From the IMG/VR virus record IMGVR_UViG_3300020118_000049, positions 1 through 27,829 of that record: a DNA stretch of 27,829 bases. One strand, given 5' to 3'. Source of the stretch: a virus. A model generated the notes under the pieces. The model was not told the origin of the DNA. It was given only the letters and a program-made list of their open reading frames with translations, and ran no database searches. The position numbers and the translations under genes were made by a program. This document shows, one piece after another, positions 14,266 to 20,149 of the stretch; position 1 is the stretch's first letter, and every line of letters starts with the position of its first letter.

Positions 14266-15027
14266 ATGACAAAATCATTAGAGCGAAGGTTCTGGGGAAA
14301 GGTAAAGGTGGCTGGCCCCGATGAGTGCTGGGAGTGGCAAGCAAGGAGAATAAAAAGTGGGTATGGAAGCATGAGATGGCCCACTGAGGGCAATCCGGAT
14401 TCCCAAAAGCTGGGACATAGGGCGTCATGGGAGATACACAACGGCCCAATTCCGGAAGGAATAATGGTATGCCACAAATGTGACAACAGAGGGTGTGTCA
14501 ACCCCGACCATCTTTTTTTGGGAACAGCCAAGGACAACGCTCAGGATGCAATATCGAAGGGAAGGTTTGTGCCCCCCCAAGGAGAAGAACAGTGGGCATC
14601 TAAAGTAACCAGAATTCAAGCCATGCACATAAGACACTCTAGTAAGTCTTTGGGGGCGTTGGCTTTGGAGCACGATTTAAGTAAGGCCACCGTGAGTAAC
14701 ATAAAGAAAGGAAAAATCTGGAAACCCACTAACGATGTCCTGATGGCCATGATGGATGAGGTAGTGTCTTGGATACACCCGCTGTCTCCAAGTAGGAACC
14801 CTTTTGACACTAGCATAAAGCTGGCGGGAGAGATATCAGAGCTACAACACGTTTTACATACCGGGGATGGTGATGTCGGGACCGAGGTGGCAGACTGCAT
14901 GATATTGTTGTTGGACTTATGTTTCCTGTTGAAAATAAACCCGGACCAAGAGTTGATGAAAAAGATGGGGATAAACAAAAACAGGAAGTGGCGCGAAGTA
15001 ATGGGGTGTCTGAAACATGAAAAATAA
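14266..15027 (+). CDS. mazZ: HNH endonuclease fused to MazG-like MazZ pyrophosphohydrolase
   Basis: A 253-residue two-domain protein one base after purZ. Residues 1 to about 155 are a full HNH homing-type nuclease (paralogue C): RFWGKVKVAGPDECWEW, core VCHKCDNRGCVNPDHLFLG, and HTH-like tail SNIKKGKIWKPT. Residues 160-253 are MazG-like: GEISEL (Glu189, Glu192), then EVAD (Glu207, Asp210) 14 residues on, and KNRKW. The canonical motif is EExxE-(12-28)-ExxD; the first Glu is Gly188 here. Known MazZ converts dGTP (or GTP) to dGMP (or GMP), feeding PurZ. The HNH stop codon is missing, so the frame runs straight through. Internal ATGs at 14743, 14749 and 14752 could start a free MazZ but lack a clear ribosome-binding site. 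The end overlaps datZ. Confidence 0.85.
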   Translation: MTKSLERRFWGKVKVAGPDECWEWQARRIKSGYGSMRWPTEGNPDSQKLGHRASWEIHNGPIPEGIMVCHKCDNRGCVNPDHLFLGTAKDNAQDAISKGRFVPPQGEEQWASKVTRIQAMHIRHSSKSLGALALEHDLSKATVSNIKKGKIWKPTNDVLMAMMDEVVSWIHPLSPSRNPFDTSIKLAGEISELQHVLHTGDGDVGTEVADCMILLLDLCFLLKINPDQELMKKMGINKNRKWREVMGCLKHEK

Positions 15028-15577
15028 TATCGATTCATTGATGGATTGCCAGCACGTTCGCCGCTGGTCTATGGTTCACACGGTGGCCGACAGCACAGTG
15101 GCTTCGCACTCGTTTAACGTAGCTATGATCGCCATGGCAATACGAAAGAAGATGTTCAACACCAACCACTTCAGCGAGATGGAGGTATGTTATTACGCGC
15201 TGATCCACGATGTGAAGGAAGCGCACACAGGAGACCTGCCGACCCCCACTAAAGTTCGAATGCGGGAGTGCGGGTTTGATCCCGAGAATTTTGACAAGAA
15301 CATTCCGGACGAAGATGAACCGCCGCCACACATCAAAGTAATAGTGAAGATGGCGGATATGATCGACAACTACTGTTTCATATACGAGTATGGGGCAGGC
15401 ACCAGAGCTAGAGAAGCAGCAGCAGAAGTCGAGGGGAGGCTGCGGACGGCCATTCAAGATGCCCCCTCAGATCTGCAGGCAGCAGCCGTCTACGTGCTGG
15501 AATACATAATAGAAAGAAAAAGTGGGCAAGACGAAGAAGGAAGAAAGCTTGCGGAAGACCGTGAAAGACTTAGCTAG
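15017..15577 (+). CDS. datZ: HD-domain dATP triphosphohydrolase DatZ
   Basis: A 186-residue HD-domain protein of the YfbR/DatZ type, starting inside the mazZ end (11-base overlap). Metal ligands are visible: His31 (VASHSFN), His64-Asp65 (LIHDVKEAHTGDLPTPTK) and Asp114 (KMADMID). Glu68 matches the YfbR catalytic Glu, and Arg16-Trp17 and Asp73 also match YfbR. Known DatZ enzymes strip triphosphate from dATP, leaving dA, and so keep adenine out of phage DNA. Length agrees with the family (about 175-190). Its place straight after purZ and mazZ makes the dATPase role far more likely than a general 5'-nucleotidase. The last 56 bases are shared with the next gene. Confidence 0.92.
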   Translation: MKNNIDSLMDCQHVRRWSMVHTVADSTVASHSFNVAMIAMAIRKKMFNTNHFSEMEVCYYALIHDVKEAHTGDLPTPTKVRMRECGFDPENFDKNIPDEDEPPPHIKVIVKMADMIDNYCFIYEYGAGTRAREAAAEVEGRLRTAIQDAPSDLQAAAVYVLEYIIERKSGQDEEGRKLAEDRERLS

Positions 15578-15980
15578 GTCCGTAGATTCCTCGATACTTA
15601 CGCTGTCGTGGGTCGAAAGCCCGATGACCAGTGCGGGAATACCGGACCTTAACTACTGCTGTTATGGTAGAGAGGGCTGGGTCGAGCTAAAGGCGGGGCC
15701 GGACATTGAGATCCGTCCCACCCAAGTTACATGGTTCAAGGCAAGAATAGAGGCTGGAGGATGGCCTCTGTTCCTTATAAAGTGGGGAGAAACTTACACA
15801 GTGTGCCCCGGATCTGCGGCCACCAGTCTGCGCCGGGACCCGTCCGAGGAAAACGTGTTAAGAGAGGCCAGCCGAATATGGGTTGGTCGGGTGCCCGAAA
15901 GGGAATTTTTGAGAGTGTTAAAGAATCCGGAGAAGGAATATGAAACAGCTAGAAGAAACGTTGAAGAATCGGGGCGATAG
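15522..15980 (+). CDS. VRR-NUC domain nuclease
   Basis: A 152-residue protein starting at GTG inside datZ (56-base overlap). It has a PD-(D/E)xK core of the VRR-NUC type: SAGIPDLNYCCYG (Asp42), GWVELKAG (Glu55, Lys57), and RPTQVTWFKARIEAGG (Gln68), then PLFLIKWGETYTV. Phage VRR-NUC proteins are structure-specific nucleases thought to act as Holliday-junction or flap resolvases in replication and recombination. An alternative downstream start is possible, as the GTG has only a weak AGAAAG site, but the domain needs most of this length. It continues the replication block, and its end overlaps the next gene by 41 bases. Confidence 0.85.
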   Translation: MGKTKKEESLRKTVKDLARSVDSSILTLSWVESPMTSAGIPDLNYCCYGREGWVELKAGPDIEIRPTQVTWFKARIEAGGWPLFLIKWGETYTVCPGSAATSLRRDPSEENVLREASRIWVGRVPEREFLRVLKNPEKEYETARRNVEESGR

Positions 15981-16245
15981 TTACGGTAACTTTGCCGATC
16001 TGGCTAAAATGGCCCAGAAGCTGGAAGGAATTCTTGTTGTCAGCCACATGTCGGATGTCCAGAAAGAGGTCATGGGAATGATAGCCACCAAGCTGGCCAG
16101 ATTGGTGTGCGGCGACGCTAACCATTACGATAGTTGGCACGATGTGGCTGGTTATGCAACTCTGGCGGCAGGCGATCTGGTTAAAACGATGCCTGGAAAG
16201 GAACAGTTAAATTTGGGTCATGAAACCGCTGTTGCTAGGCGTTGA
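15940..16245 (+). CDS. DUF6378-like phage protein
   Basis: A 101-residue protein whose ATG follows GGAGAAGGA and lies inside the end of the VRR-NUC gene. It contains NRGDSYGNFADLAKMAQKLEG, then MGMIATKLARLVCGDANHYDSWHDVAGYATL, a pattern I associate with DUF6378 proteins common in phage genomes. No function is proven. The conserved Lys, Arg, Asp-Ser-Trp and Asp residues hint at a MazG-like helical nucleotide-binding fold, which would fit its position after mazZ and datZ, but this is inference. It is the last gene before promoter P5. Confidence 0.75.
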   Translation: MKQLEETLKNRGDSYGNFADLAKMAQKLEGILVVSHMSDVQKEVMGMIATKLARLVCGDANHYDSWHDVAGYATLAAGDLVKTMPGKEQLNLGHETAVARR

Positions 16246-16247
16246 TG

Positions 16248-16276
16248 TTGTGCGATCCGGTCAGGTGTGGTATACT
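16248..16276 (+). promoter_or_regulatory. Extended -10 promoter P5
   Basis: TTGTGC (16248-16253), 17 bases, TATACT (16271-16276), with extended TGG. The sequence from 16262 to 16304 is a near-copy of the P4 region. GAGG (16278-16281) and CCTC (16297-16300) are 15 bases apart as in P4. It opens the accessory gene block starting at 16315. Confidence 0.8.
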
Positions 16277-16314
16277 AGAGGTTAGGGGCGAGGTGCCCTC
16301 GATAGGAGGATGGG

Positions 16315-16500
16315 ATGATCGGAGCAATTTTAATAGCAGGGCTGTCGCCACTGGGGGTGGCGGCATTCTTTAGCCGCGTGTACTTATCGTTGCCACTTAA
16401 CCACGAATACAAGCAAATTATGCTGGGCGGCAGCGAGGCTGGAGTTATGCTGGGCGTCGGTCTGATCGTTTTGTGCATATATCTGTTCTTGGATGTATAA
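16315..16500 (+). CDS. Small two-span membrane protein, 61 aa
   Basis: A 61-residue protein with a strong AGGAGG (16304-16309) before the ATG. Residues 2-24 (IGAILIAGLSPLGVAAFFSR) and about 40-60 (AGVMLGVGLIVLCIYLFLDV) are two hydrophobic segments separated by a polar loop (NHEYKQIMLGGSE). It has no signal-peptidase site. Two-span proteins of this size occur as class II holins or as early membrane effectors such as superinfection-exclusion proteins. The early rightward position, far from the lysis genes, makes a holin less likely. Function not established. Confidence 0.7.
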   Translation: MIGAILIAGLSPLGVAAFFSRVYLSLPLNHEYKQIMLGGSEAGVMLGVGLIVLCIYLFLDV

Positions 16501-16501
16501 C

Positions 16502-16615
16502 ATGAAACTTGACCCGGCAGAAAGCAAATTACTCGGCAAATTGTGGGACCAGATGCCGTCAGTAGCATTCTGGCTAGCAATTCTTTACTTACTGATGGGA
16601 TGGGGGAACCGATGA
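16502..16615 (+). CDS. Tiny single-span membrane protein, 37 aa
   Basis: ATG at 16502 lies two bases after the preceding stop, and TGA (16613-16615) overlaps the next ATG. The product begins MKLDPAESKLLGKLWDQMP, an amphipathic cytoplasmic-type start, and has one hydrophobic span, VAFWLAILYLLMGW (about residues 21-34). It lies tightly between two genes in a coupled chain, which supports it despite its size. It may work with the two-span protein next to it. Function unknown. Confidence 0.6.
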   Translation: MKLDPAESKLLGKLWDQMPSVAFWLAILYLLMGWGNR

Positions 16616-16899
16616 CCGACGAACAAAAGAAACTAGGCCACGCCTTCTTTGATGGGAAGGTGTTGCAATACAAGACTAGCACGCGAACTTGGGCAGACTG
16701 GAAAGAGAACTGTTGTCCGGACTTTGCGCATCCATATCGTGAATGGCGCATCAAGCCTGACGAGCCGAAGAAGCAGCTATACCTTTGCTTTGATGACCGA
16801 GGGATTCTTGTGTGGCAATCCATCTATCGAAGCTGCTCTGCCTCAATGATCAGAGTCCCCGAACTCGACCGCGAAGTAACTCTGCCAGAAGGAGAATAG
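16612..16899 (+). CDS. Small phage protein with eWRIKPD motif
   Basis: A 95-residue protein; ATG at 16612 overlaps the preceding TGA (ATGA) and is preferred over an in-frame ATG at 16543. It contains RTWADWKENCCPDFAHPYREWRIKPDEPKK, a Trp-rich pattern followed by the WRIKP motif seen in many small phage proteins of unknown role, and then LYLCFDDRGILVW. It has a soluble, probably mixed alpha/beta fold. The codon use becomes more AT-rich from here rightward. No function can be given. Confidence 0.7.
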   Translation: MTDEQKKLGHAFFDGKVLQYKTSTRTWADWKENCCPDFAHPYREWRIKPDEPKKQLYLCFDDRGILVWQSIYRSCSASMIRVPELDREVTLPEGE

Positions 16900-16901
16900 A
16901 G

Positions 16902-17399
16902 ATGACTGAAATTACACGATTTGAGCAAGACATGGATGGAAGCATGGAACCAGAAGAATATGGAACGTGGGTTCGATTCGATGACTATGACTCTAAAATA
17001 ACTGCCCTCCGAGCAGAGCTTGAAACAGAACGTATGCGCCTTGTTGCTTGCGGCGTAGCTGCGCCTGGTGACTTTGATGGCTGCAAGGATGAATATCGCC
17101 CTGCAAGTCTTGAGGATGCCTTGCGTCTATATGCAGCTAATACAGAACTCAAGGCAGAGAACGAGAGGCTGAAGGCTGAGTCATTAGTCAATTATGAAAA
17201 AGCATCAGCGCTATTTACTGATGAGATAGCTAGATTACGGGCTGATGTTACCGAACTCAAGCGACAGCGGGATGTGGCAATTGCATTGTTAGATGAGGCT
17301 TGTGATGACATTGAGGATTTAGTTTGCCGCGTTGGTGGAACTAACCCTAGTCAAGACACCGAGCAGTATCGTGCCGCAATCAAAGGAGTCCAATCATGA
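16902..17399 (+). CDS. Ea22-like coiled-coil phage protein
   Basis: A 165-residue protein; ATG at 16902 follows GGAG (16891-16894). After a polar N-terminus (MEPEEYGTWVRFDDYDSKI), residues 30 to about 55 and 85-140 form coiled coils (ELETERMRL, ELKAENERLKAES, EIARLRADVTELKRQR). The segment MRLVACGVAAPGDFDG resembles the AcGVVA motif of Ea22/Ead-type phage proteins. These lie in accessory early regions and have no clear function. The base composition is AT-richer (about 43 percent GC in one sampled line) than the replication genes, suggesting acquisition as part of a cassette to about 18638. Confidence 0.65.
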   Translation: MTEITRFEQDMDGSMEPEEYGTWVRFDDYDSKITALRAELETERMRLVACGVAAPGDFDGCKDEYRPASLEDALRLYAANTELKAENERLKAESLVNYEKASALFTDEIARLRADVTELKRQRDVAIALLDEACDDIEDLVCRVGGTNPSQDTEQYRAAIKGVQS

Positions 17400-18181
17400 C
17401 AATGCCTGAATTTGAACAAGCTAAAGAAGAGTGGCTATCTCACGACGAGTGGCAGTATGCTGACCGCGATGCTTGCTGGAAGTTCTTCTACGCCGCAGGA
17501 CAAGCGGAGCTGGCTGAAGTTAAAGCAGCGATGGCGGATTATGTCTTCCCTGATACCCCGCTTAGCTATTCGGTGAAAGAATTAGTAGCAAGCTACAAAG
17601 ATCGAAACGAATCTGCTGCCAAGTTTATGCAGGAACTCAATGCCACAGAGAGGGAACTGGATGAGTACAAGAAAGAAGCAGACTGGATCAGGAATAAACT
17701 CAAGTTGCCTCTTGATACGAAGCTGCTTTCTGGTGATGTAACACTAGCTGGGACAATGCACAATCTCTGCGCTAACGCTCACGGTTATGTGACTTACATC
17801 AAGACTGAAAAGTGTGATGACAAGATGGGTAAGATCGCTCGTCAAGAGGTCGAGCTAGTTGCAGCGATGAAAGAGATAGAACAGTTACGGCAGATTATTG
17901 ATGAAGAAGCCAAAGACTCCGGTGAAGTTATTCTACAACTCGCTCAAGCGCAGGCGGAGAACGAGAAGCTGCGAGAGGCTTTGATTCGACTTGATGGCTG
18001 GCTACTTGAACGAAATCTAGGCGGCCTAATGCCGGATGAGAAAGCAGCCCTATCCACCCAATCCGACAACTTCGCCCTCCTTGCGCATGACGCGAAGCTG
18101 GTGGAGAGGATTATCAACCTCTATTCGCCTGATGACACCGTTACTGATTATCAAGACAAGATGCGTGAGCTAGTGAAATGA
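17396..18181 (+). CDS. Long coiled-coil accessory protein
   Basis: A 261-residue protein coupled by an ATGA overlap (a second ATG at 17402 could also serve). An N-terminal globular part has ECWK-like residues (DRDACWKFFYAAGQAEL), then long heptad stretches (ESAAKFMQELNATERELDEYKK; ELVAAMKEIEQLRQIIDEEAKD; QAQAENEKLREALIRL). It ends with an acidic region (YSPDDTVTDYQDKMRELVK). It is similar in style to the preceding protein and shares its AT-rich codon use. Such pairs are common in accessory early regions of enterobacterial-type phages; function unknown. Confidence 0.65.
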   Translation: MTMPEFEQAKEEWLSHDEWQYADRDACWKFFYAAGQAELAEVKAAMADYVFPDTPLSYSVKELVASYKDRNESAAKFMQELNATERELDEYKKEADWIRNKLKLPLDTKLLSGDVTLAGTMHNLCANAHGYVTYIKTEKCDDKMGKIARQEVELVAAMKEIEQLRQIIDEEAKDSGEVILQLAQAQAENEKLREALIRLDGWLLERNLGGLMPDEKAALSTQSDNFALLAHDAKLVERIINLYSPDDTVTDYQDKMRELVK

Positions 18182-18429
18182 CCACGCTACTCACAGTTAA
18201 GGAAGTATCCGCCATCGCTGATGAAGTATTTCTAAAACCAAACGGAGTTCATGACTTCGCCCGAGCCATCCAGCTCGCTCTGCTGGAGAAGCTGCGCCAG
18301 GAGCCTGCTGGAATCGTCTCATGGGTTGAAAATATCTGCTGCTTTGAGCCGACAGAAGGCAATGATTACCCGACTGAATTCACTGAGTTATTCACCATCC
18401 CCTCCGCACAAGAACTGGAGCAGCAATGA
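18178..18429 (+). CDS. Small accessory protein, 83 aa
   Basis: An 83-residue protein, ATGA-coupled to the gene before and to the one after. It begins MTTLLTVKEVSAIADEVF and contains FARAIQLALLEKLRQEP, helical with a conserved-looking EFTELFTIPS end; this resembles small helical phage proteins that carry an ARAIQ-x-ALLEK helix. It belongs to the AT-richer cassette. No motif suggests activity; the frame is supported by the unbroken overlap chain. Confidence 0.6.
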   Translation: MTTLLTVKEVSAIADEVFLKPNGVHDFARAIQLALLEKLRQEPAGIVSWVENICCFEPTEGNDYPTEFTELFTIPSAQELEQQ

Positions 18430-18638
18430 TCAAAGAACTGATCGAGCGTCTAATTCGTCTCAGCCGCGTTGCTCCAACTTACGGAGAAGCCGCCGACGCG
18501 CCAGAGCGCCAAGCGGCCGAGACTGCCGAATATAAAAAGTCGTGCAGTTATGAGCATCACATGAACCAAGCGGCTGCGCTGAAAGCGGCGAAGGCCCAAC
18601 TTGAACGCGATATGGCAAATATCCATGACAAGAAGTGA
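18426..18638 (+). CDS. Small helical accessory protein, 70 aa
   Basis: A 70-residue, mainly helical protein linked by an ATGA overlap to the gene before. It begins MIKELIERLIRLSRVAPTYG and continues with an Ala/Glu/Lys-rich helix (AAALKAAKAQLERDMANIH). No membrane or metal motif is seen. It is the last gene of the coupled accessory cassette; a T-run follows the stop (18641-18647) but no clear stem precedes it. Confidence 0.55.
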   Translation: MIKELIERLIRLSRVAPTYGEAADAPERQAAETAEYKKSCSYEHHMNQAAALKAAKAQLERDMANIHDKK

Positions 18639-18647
18639 GATTTTTTT

Positions 18648-18701
18648 ATGCGAAAAACACTTTTGATCAGTCATATCAATGCTGCACTAGGGGAAGAATG
18701 A
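18648..18701 (+). CDS. Possible 17-codon leader or gene remnant
   Basis: ATG at 18648 opens 17 codons (MRKTLLISHINAALGEE) ending in a TGA at 18699-18701 that overlaps the next gene's ATG at 18698. There is no good ribosome-binding site. It may be a coupled leader peptide, a decayed gene end, or chance. I list it because it occupies the gap exactly and ends in the ATGA overlap common to this window. Confidence 0.2.
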   Translation: MRKTLLISHINAALGEE

Positions 18702-18841
18702 TGTTTGTTTACATCCGGGTTGTTGTTAAACAGTGGCTGTGCGAGCATACGGAGTACTTTGAAGACCGTAAGTGCGACGCCATCTGTCGGAATTGCGGCA
18801 AAAATTTGGGGTTCATAGGAGCAGTAAGGGGTGACAAATGA
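18698..18841 (+). CDS. Small Cys-rich zinc-binding-like protein
   Basis: A 47-residue protein; ATG at 18698 is preferred because GGGGAAG sits just upstream, rather than an in-frame start at 18635 inside the previous gene. After a short hydrophobic strand (MMFVYIRVVVKQWL) it has CEHTEYFEDRKCDAICRNCGKNLGF, with Cys-His, Cys and CxxC positions able to hold one zinc ion. Similar tiny Cys-rich proteins are frequent in phage early regions. TGA overlaps the ATG of the next gene. No defined function. Confidence 0.65.
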   Translation: MMFVYIRVVVKQWLCEHTEYFEDRKCDAICRNCGKNLGFIGAVRGDK

Positions 18842-19245
18842 CCAGTTATCTGGCCCAAATGTTGATGACGGAAATTAAGCCGCACATCCCCGGAAAACGA
18901 AAACCGGGGAAGATCCACGTTCATAATAATCACAATGTCGAGAACGCCAACGTAGAAACCCATAAAAGGGCGATGTTGCGGTACTGGAAAGCCTTCAAGG
19001 ATGAGTGGAACCCCACCCGCGTCATTGAGGAACGGATGGGAATGTCCCGATCATCAGCGCTGCCTACCCTTGTCGACTGGATGGGAAAAGGACTGGTCGT
19101 AAGGAGGCCATTGGGCGACCGCCCCTATAACCGTCGATCCGGGTGGGAATGGCGTTGGAGCGATACTACTTTGAAGGAGTTGACTGAGCTAGTAGAGCGT
19201 TCTTCTCAGACGACCCCCGAGTTGTCCCAAACCAGTAAGCCATGA
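18838..19245 (+). CDS. Probable winged-helix DNA-binding protein
   Basis: A 135-residue basic protein, ATGA-coupled to the gene before. The centre has AMLRYWKAFKDEWNPTRVIEERMGMSRSSALPTLVDWMGKGLVVRR, which reads as a helix-turn-helix followed by a beta wing (PLGDRPYNRRSGWEWRW), in the style of MarR/initiator-like winged helices. The N-terminus has a HVHNNHNV stretch. As the last rightward gene it could regulate late expression; that is inference. Its final 80 bases overlap the end of the leftward holin gene. Confidence 0.65.
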   Translation: MTSYLAQMLMTEIKPHIPGKRKPGKIHVHNNHNVENANVETHKRAMLRYWKAFKDEWNPTRVIEERMGMSRSSALPTLVDWMGKGLVVRRPLGDRPYNRRSGWEWRWSDTTLKELTELVERSSQTTPELSQTSKP

Positions 19246-19723
19246 CTGTAGTCCAGCCAGTGCCGAGGGAACCAAGCAATAGTAGGAACGCTTGGTTGTC
19301 CTCCACCTTGACGCCGGACATCATGAACCCGAGGATCGTAAAAAATCCCGTGGTGATCAGCACAGACAACAATGCTGGCAACCCACTTTGTTGGGCTATT
19401 TGCATCTTACGGGCAGAGTCCCGGTCCGTCGCCTCGACCTGAATCTGGGCAGTCTCATTGTCCAAGTTCAGCTTGACAAGATCGATATTCTGCTGTCCTA
19501 TGATCTCAGCGTGCTTCTGATCTTGTTCCCTGACCTTGGCGATGATGTCAGGAGTCATGGCCCCGGCCTGCACCACTTTAGTGATGTCGTCTTGGGAAGC
19601 CGACGGAGACAGACCGAAGGCTTGCGCCAGAGCGCCCACCGCTGCTCCGGCCAGCGGACCGCCAAGCATTGTTGCCAGAGTAGGAGCAATGCTACCTATG
19701 GCTGTTTTTAGGTCGAATTTCAT
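19166..19723 (-). CDS. Holin, 3TM (gene-transfer-agent holin-like) family
   Basis: A 185-residue leftward protein with GAGGTGA before its ATG. The N-terminus is a Gly/Ala-rich amphipathic region (IGSIAPTLATMLGGPLAGAAVGALAQ), followed by a charged stretch (DQKHAEIIGQQNIDLVKLN; TDRDSARKMQIAQQ), then two clear membrane spans, LPALLSVLITTGFFTILGFM and FLLLLGSLGTGWTTVMAYWF, and a short polar tail. This matches phage holins of the 3TM family that form holes in the inner membrane at lysis. It sits with probable lysis partners at 19727-20451. Its 3' end overlaps the convergent plus-strand gene. Confidence 0.8.
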   Translation of the reverse strand: MKFDLKTAIGSIAPTLATMLGGPLAGAAVGALAQAFGLSPSASQDDITKVVQAGAMTPDIIAKVREQDQKHAEIIGQQNIDLVKLNLDNETAQIQVEATDRDSARKMQIAQQSGLPALLSVLITTGFFTILGFMMSGVKVEDNQAFLLLLGSLGTGWTTVMAYWFGTTRGSSEKNALLAQSTPSK

Positions 19724-19726
19724 GGG

Positions 19727-20149
19727 TCACCTCACGGTAAGAAAGACTTCATCACTAGCCTTGACGATTCTCGCCACCAGCCGAACCATAGCAGCGCACT
19801 TGTAAACGCCACTTGATGAGCGGAACTCGCCAACTCCAATACAACCAAGTAGGTCTGAGGCTTTGTTTGCGCTGTGTATTTCGACATACTCAAAATTTGG
19901 CACTCCTTGGAGAAGGGCAACCTCTCCGTGTTTAGGGGAGTTGTACAGTTCAAGACGGTAACGCCCTCTGGGAATTGCTGTTCTTCCATGGATCTTCTCC
20001 CCGCCAGTTTCAAGATGACGATCTTCAAGTTCAAGCGTCTCGCACAACTTCTTGCCGTCCTGAGATAGAGTGCCTAGGGTGAACCCTTCTGCGCCTGTCT
20101 CAGACTCTTTGGAAAAGGTATCCCTGACCAAGATAAGTTCAACAGTCAT
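19727..20149 (-). CDS. DUF5675-like protein of the lysis region
   Basis: A 140-residue protein, stop three bases before the holin ATG, start overlapping the next upstream gene. It shows GKKLCETLELEDRH, then RTAIPRGRYRLELYNSPKHGEV, VPNFEYVEIHSANKASDLLGCIGVGE, the Thr-Ala-Ile-Pro-x-Gly-x-Tyr and IHxxN...GCIxVG pattern I know from DUF5675. The family is common near phage lysis genes; its activity is not settled, though His and Cys residues in the conserved core would allow catalysis, perhaps on peptidoglycan. No other endolysin is visible in the window. Confidence 0.75.
   Translation of the reverse strand: MTVELILVRDTFSKESETGAEGFTLGTLSQDGKKLCETLELEDRHLETGGEKIHGRTAIPRGRYRLELYNSPKHGEVALLQGVPNFEYVEIHSANKASDLLGCIGVGEFRSSSGVYKCAAMVRLVARIVKASDEVFLTVR

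Noticed and set aside
18641-18647. T-run after the 18426-18638 gene as an intrinsic terminator
   Set aside because: No GC-rich stem immediately precedes it.
19292-19711. Rightward open frame opposite the holin
   Set aside because: The leftward frame has two membrane spans and a good ribosome-binding site; the rightward product is not recognisable.
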